The translations under genes were made by a program, and so were the position numbers. A DNA stretch of 64,000 nucleotides from Rhabdornis inornatus (lineage: Eukaryota; Chordata; Aves; Passeriformes; Rhabdornithidae). Positions 60,401 to 64,000 of the stretch are shown here, in pieces. The stretch spans positions 2,001 to 66,000 of the forward strand of contig VWZS01002870.1 of NCBI GenBank assembly GCA_013397075.1, given 5' to 3'. Position 1 is the first letter of the stretch. The number at the start of each line of letters is the position of its first letter. The notes below the pieces were generated by a model that saw nothing but the letters and a program-made list of their open reading frames with translations, made no database searches and had not been told where the DNA came from.

Positions 60401-63400
60401 TTGTGCTTCCATACCCACACCATTGTTTCTCTTCCACCTTCTTCCCCAATGTGAAGTGAAAGGTATTATTATACTCAACTGATAGTTTAGCTAATTAAAG
60501 GTGTTGAGCTGTATAATTTAATTTTGGATGGGAAGGAGAAAAAATTCACAAGCAGTACTACACTTGACATACAAATTAAGGTACTGTGTCCCAGCCATAT
60601 GTGCAAGTATTTTGCTATATTTTGTTAAAAACCAAAGTCAAATAGGTCACCTTAATACCTGTTGGTTTTAGCTCATTGAGCAATTTTTGCATGTAGAGGA
60701 GGAGGGTTCTCTCTCACCACTCTTGGGTAGCATGACAGGACTAGGAGCATTATCTTGTTGTCTTGCTCTGAGAAGTTTTTCCAGGTACTTGGTAGTTGCA
60801 CAGCTTGAGGACCCAAATGAAAATTGGGGTAAAGGACATTAAACACGTGAATGAACTGTGAATTTAAATACCAATTCAGACTTAAATACCTGATTGTTGT
60901 GGCTTAATGACAAATGAGAGAATGTCAAACTAAAAATTTCCCTCATCATCTTTTTGTTTGAGTAAACGATTTAGATTGCAATTTGCAATAGTAGTTTGTT
61001 CCTGCTTGATTTACACTACAGGAGGGTTAATGGCTCGAAAAACAGCCAGACAATGAGGAAATGAGAAGAAAACCCCTTTAACTCATAAAGTTATTTTCTG
61101 CTTTTTCTCTCCTGACTCTCCTTTAACCAGTTATCTTCAGATCATTGGTCCCAGAACAGTGCATCAAGTTGTTGTAGAAAATGTTCTAAAGTTATTTAGC
61201 TATATATTTTGTAATTCTCCCTTATATTTCTACAGCCCAGAGAAAAATATTGGTACATTTGCAAGAAGACAGAGGAGAGTCATCCAAAAACTAGAATATC
61301 AGGAGACAGAAAGTAAATCTTATGGAATTGTTTTGATTTATTCTATGCCAAGAAGTCAACACCAAACTTCACAGAATTGGAGCTAATTAAAACAAAAGAG
61401 TTTCATTGCTACGTGAAGTTGATTAATGTTGTTTTCTCTGTGTGTTATGATTTATAGATAGTTAGCATATGTAGCTTTTACGTGTTGAATCTACATTGTT
61501 GAAAAGTATCATAGCTGGGAAGAGAAATCAAGTAATGTTACAATCTAACAAAATTACTGTAAAACAATAATGTCCTTGTAATGCAGAAACCATAAAGTAA
61601 AATCTTCAGTTTTGCTCTAGGAACTGCCAGTCTTTAAGAGCACCTAGACAAACATTTTCACATGTGCGAGAGAGAAGGAAAGGGATTACTTCCAGTGTTT
61701 ACTGTTGACATCTAATACTTATTCTGCCTTTTACACACTGCCATCTTTGAGACCTGATTTTTTTTCTTGGTTTGCGTGACAGCAAGTGTTTGGGCATACA
61801 CAATTCCATGGAACATTTAGCCATCAACAAGCCTTATTTTGATCCATTTACAGAGAACTGATATTGCTGTAAAAGCACTAAAGGCAACGTGGAAGAGTTC
61901 AAATGAAAATTGTTTTTCTGAAGCCACAGAAACTGCTCCCTGGTGTCCTGTAGTTTTTATGAGCCTTTGCATATAGGTGCCAGAACTGTTAGCAGACTGT
62001 GACAACAGAAGAAACATGTTGCATAACACACTAATTTTATGTTAAAGCAATAATATTATTAATTTTAATAATGAAACATAATACACTGCTAATAGATAGT
62101 ACATTATTTTTAATAGGAAATGGAAGTGATGATAATAAATCAAGCATATGCTATTCTGTTGCATGGTAGCTTCTGCTAAACACATGACAGGGAAGTCTAT
62201 AAAAAAGGCTTTCAATTACAGTAAAAGCATCAATACGGCTTCTGCAAAGATTGTGAAATGTAAAATATCTTTTCAGATCATCTGTTTTTGTCATATCTAA
62301 GGAAGAAATGCTGTTAATTCTGAAGTTCTTTGAATACTTTCATAGTTATCATAAATAAGCATTCTCTCAGTTTTAAACTGGGAACAGTTTCAAATTGCTT
62401 AAACTCTCAGTTTTAAACTGTTAACAAGACCATGTGTTCAAAAGGAGGACATTGCAGTAAGTCAGATTGGTATTACATATGGACAAAACCTTTTTAAATT
62501 GAGGTTTATGGCAGCAATTCTCTTGAAGCAGCCTAAAGTCTAGTAAAATGATTGATTGGTTTGAATGAATCTCCTCTGAAGTACCAATTTACCTTTCATA
62601 TTTAAGTTTTTATAAAATAAAGTAGAATAAATACATATGTAGAAAAACATAATAAAGATTATGAAATTCAAATTTATGATGCCATTATAACTACATAGAC
62701 CAATCTTGTAGATCTTGCAAGGTAATCTTTTTAAAATAAAGTCTTTGATTTCATGCTTTCCCTTTATTCGGGATTGAAAAGAGTGAGAACACTAGGAAAT
62801 GAAAGGTTCCCTGGTTCTGCAACAACTTGGTTTTTTCTCAAGTTATCAAAATTTATATGTGTCTTTTCACTTCAGCTTAACACACTTGCTGATTTTATGC
62901 ACTATAATTCCTTTCATTGAACTGTATGGCACTAACGATCATAGAATCTGAACGTATATTGCAGTTGAATACATTAAGCCTGTTCTCCTGCACAAAGTAG
63001 GGAAATGCCATGGTAGCCATTTTAACCCCAAATATATTCATCAGAGAGAGAAAGAAAGGCTAAAGAAGGACTTTTAGAATAGTTTTGCCATGCAGAGGTC
63101 ATTTGTGAGACTCAATTAGTCCTAGCATTGCACTGCTCCCAGCCCCTAGTTCAGGGATGGCAATGGACAGAACCTGTGGCATTGCCTCTGCACCCACCAC
63201 TGCAGATGTGTGTAAAAATCTAATGTAAGGGAGACAGTTGGATAGAACTGTAGGTATAAACCTATAACAAATAATGTAGTAAATATATAGTTAATCAAAC
63301 CCATCTAAAGCTGAAGAAGTACTTGCTGGTTAACATCTCCACCTTCTTAGGGACACGGATCTCTCCTTCCTGTTACTTTACCATATAATCTTTCTTCACA

Positions 63401-64000
63401 AACTTAGCTTAATTTCTCCTCTGTCTCTTACACTGAAGTAGTGTGTTATTGTGTTTCAGTTAAAAAGCCTTCTATTTCAGCTTTATTATACTGAATGGAG
63501 TAAAGCATTGATAAGGTTAGTCTGCAAGGGTAGTTGAGGTGTTTGCACACTACCCTCACAAGAATTACTTGGGAGGTATTTTGCCCCTTATTTTTCTGCC
63601 TACTGAAAATATAGAAGAAGATTTATGGGCTAAAGCAAAAATAAGATGCCTGTGTTGGTATGACGTCGCAGCTAAACTGGGATTTTCAGGGTTACAGCTT
63701 CTGATTTAAACATTTAATATCTGTCTAAGACCCAGTTCACCAGTCTGATATTATTGTTATTTTTTTTTTTAATCTACCCCTAGGAGAGATTATAATATAC
63801 AGCTTGCAAGAAATTTAGTGTAGTTATTGATGGGCATAAGTTGCTAATTTTCCTTGACATAATCCTGTTGCTCTACATCAAAGCAACAAATAAATGAAAA
63901 AGTTGGGGGGAAAAAGGATGAGTGAGGGTGTCATTACATCAATCTTGTTTGCAGCCAACTGAGCTCCACACAGACAGGAAAACTCATTTCAGGATTTGGC
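57401..64000. other. Unique AT-rich sequence, no gene seen
   Basis: About 6.6 kb without a convincing coding region (longest frame 93 codons, near 57758, no domain). Minor structures are a perfect inverted repeat at 58978-59000 and a direct repeat of CTCTCAGTTTTAAACTG at 62364 and 62404. Confidence 0.55.
62364..62420 (+). repeat. 17-bp direct repeat, 40 bp apart
   Basis: CTCTCAGTTTTAAACTG occurs at 62364-62380 and 62404-62420; the unit itself is nearly palindromic (CAGTTT T AAACTG). Confidence 0.8.

Noticed and set aside
1..64000. CRISPR arrays, tRNA or rRNA genes, bacterial-type operons
   Set aside because: No spaced direct-repeat array, cloverleaf or rRNA block was seen; the sequence is vertebrate in character.

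Overview
The window looks like avian nuclear DNA, probably from a songbird. It is AT-rich, and its repeats are almost all CR1 LINE fragments (tails built on ATTCTATG-type units) and bird-type retroviral LTRs. Alu, B1, L1 and MIR were not seen. Songbird rather than another bird is an inference from the LTR families. No multi-exon host gene could be recognised, and most of the window reads as a gene desert.

Layout. 1-3841 is the 3' half of a class II, alpharetrovirus-like endogenous retrovirus on the plus strand: end of pol (RT connection, RNase H, integrase), a broken env, a polypurine tract and a 3' LTR. At 6.86-8.37 kb a CR1 copy is split by a minus-strand LTR of the same family plus about 280 bp of attached sequence. 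8354-9462 is a perfect 554-bp direct duplication whose copies are separated by a single N, very likely an assembly artefact. 9.5-20.5 kb is unique AT-rich sequence with an A/C-rich low-complexity tract and a perfect 95-bp tandem duplication. 21.2-23.9 kb holds CR1 pieces and a probable minus-strand LTR.

About 25.9-28.3 kb is a GC- and CpG-richer island. It contains the only convincing cellular coding sequence, an intact 182-codon intronless RING-finger ORF on the minus strand that resembles the N-terminus of TOPORS, followed closely by AATAAA. The rest of the island holds a 10-bp minisatellite and a diverged duplicated segment. An LTR lies at 28.9-29.5 kb.

29.5-40.7 kb is mostly unique sequence with one CR1 tail and a 190-bp AAG/AAC tract. 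40.7-42 kb holds CR1 fragments in tandem. 45.0-49.9 kb is a repeat pile-up: a 1.3-kb LTR inside the tail of a long minus-strand CR1 with recognisable reverse transcriptase, then a 566-bp minus-strand LTR, then a 554-bp solo LTR with a perfect TTAGG target duplication. 55.0-55.5 kb is a probable LTR and 57.06-57.4 kb another CR1 tail. The remainder to 64 kb is unique AT-rich DNA in which no gene was seen.

The viral parts are remnants and form no working unit; every viral reading frame seen carries at least one break. The RING-finger ORF stands alone.
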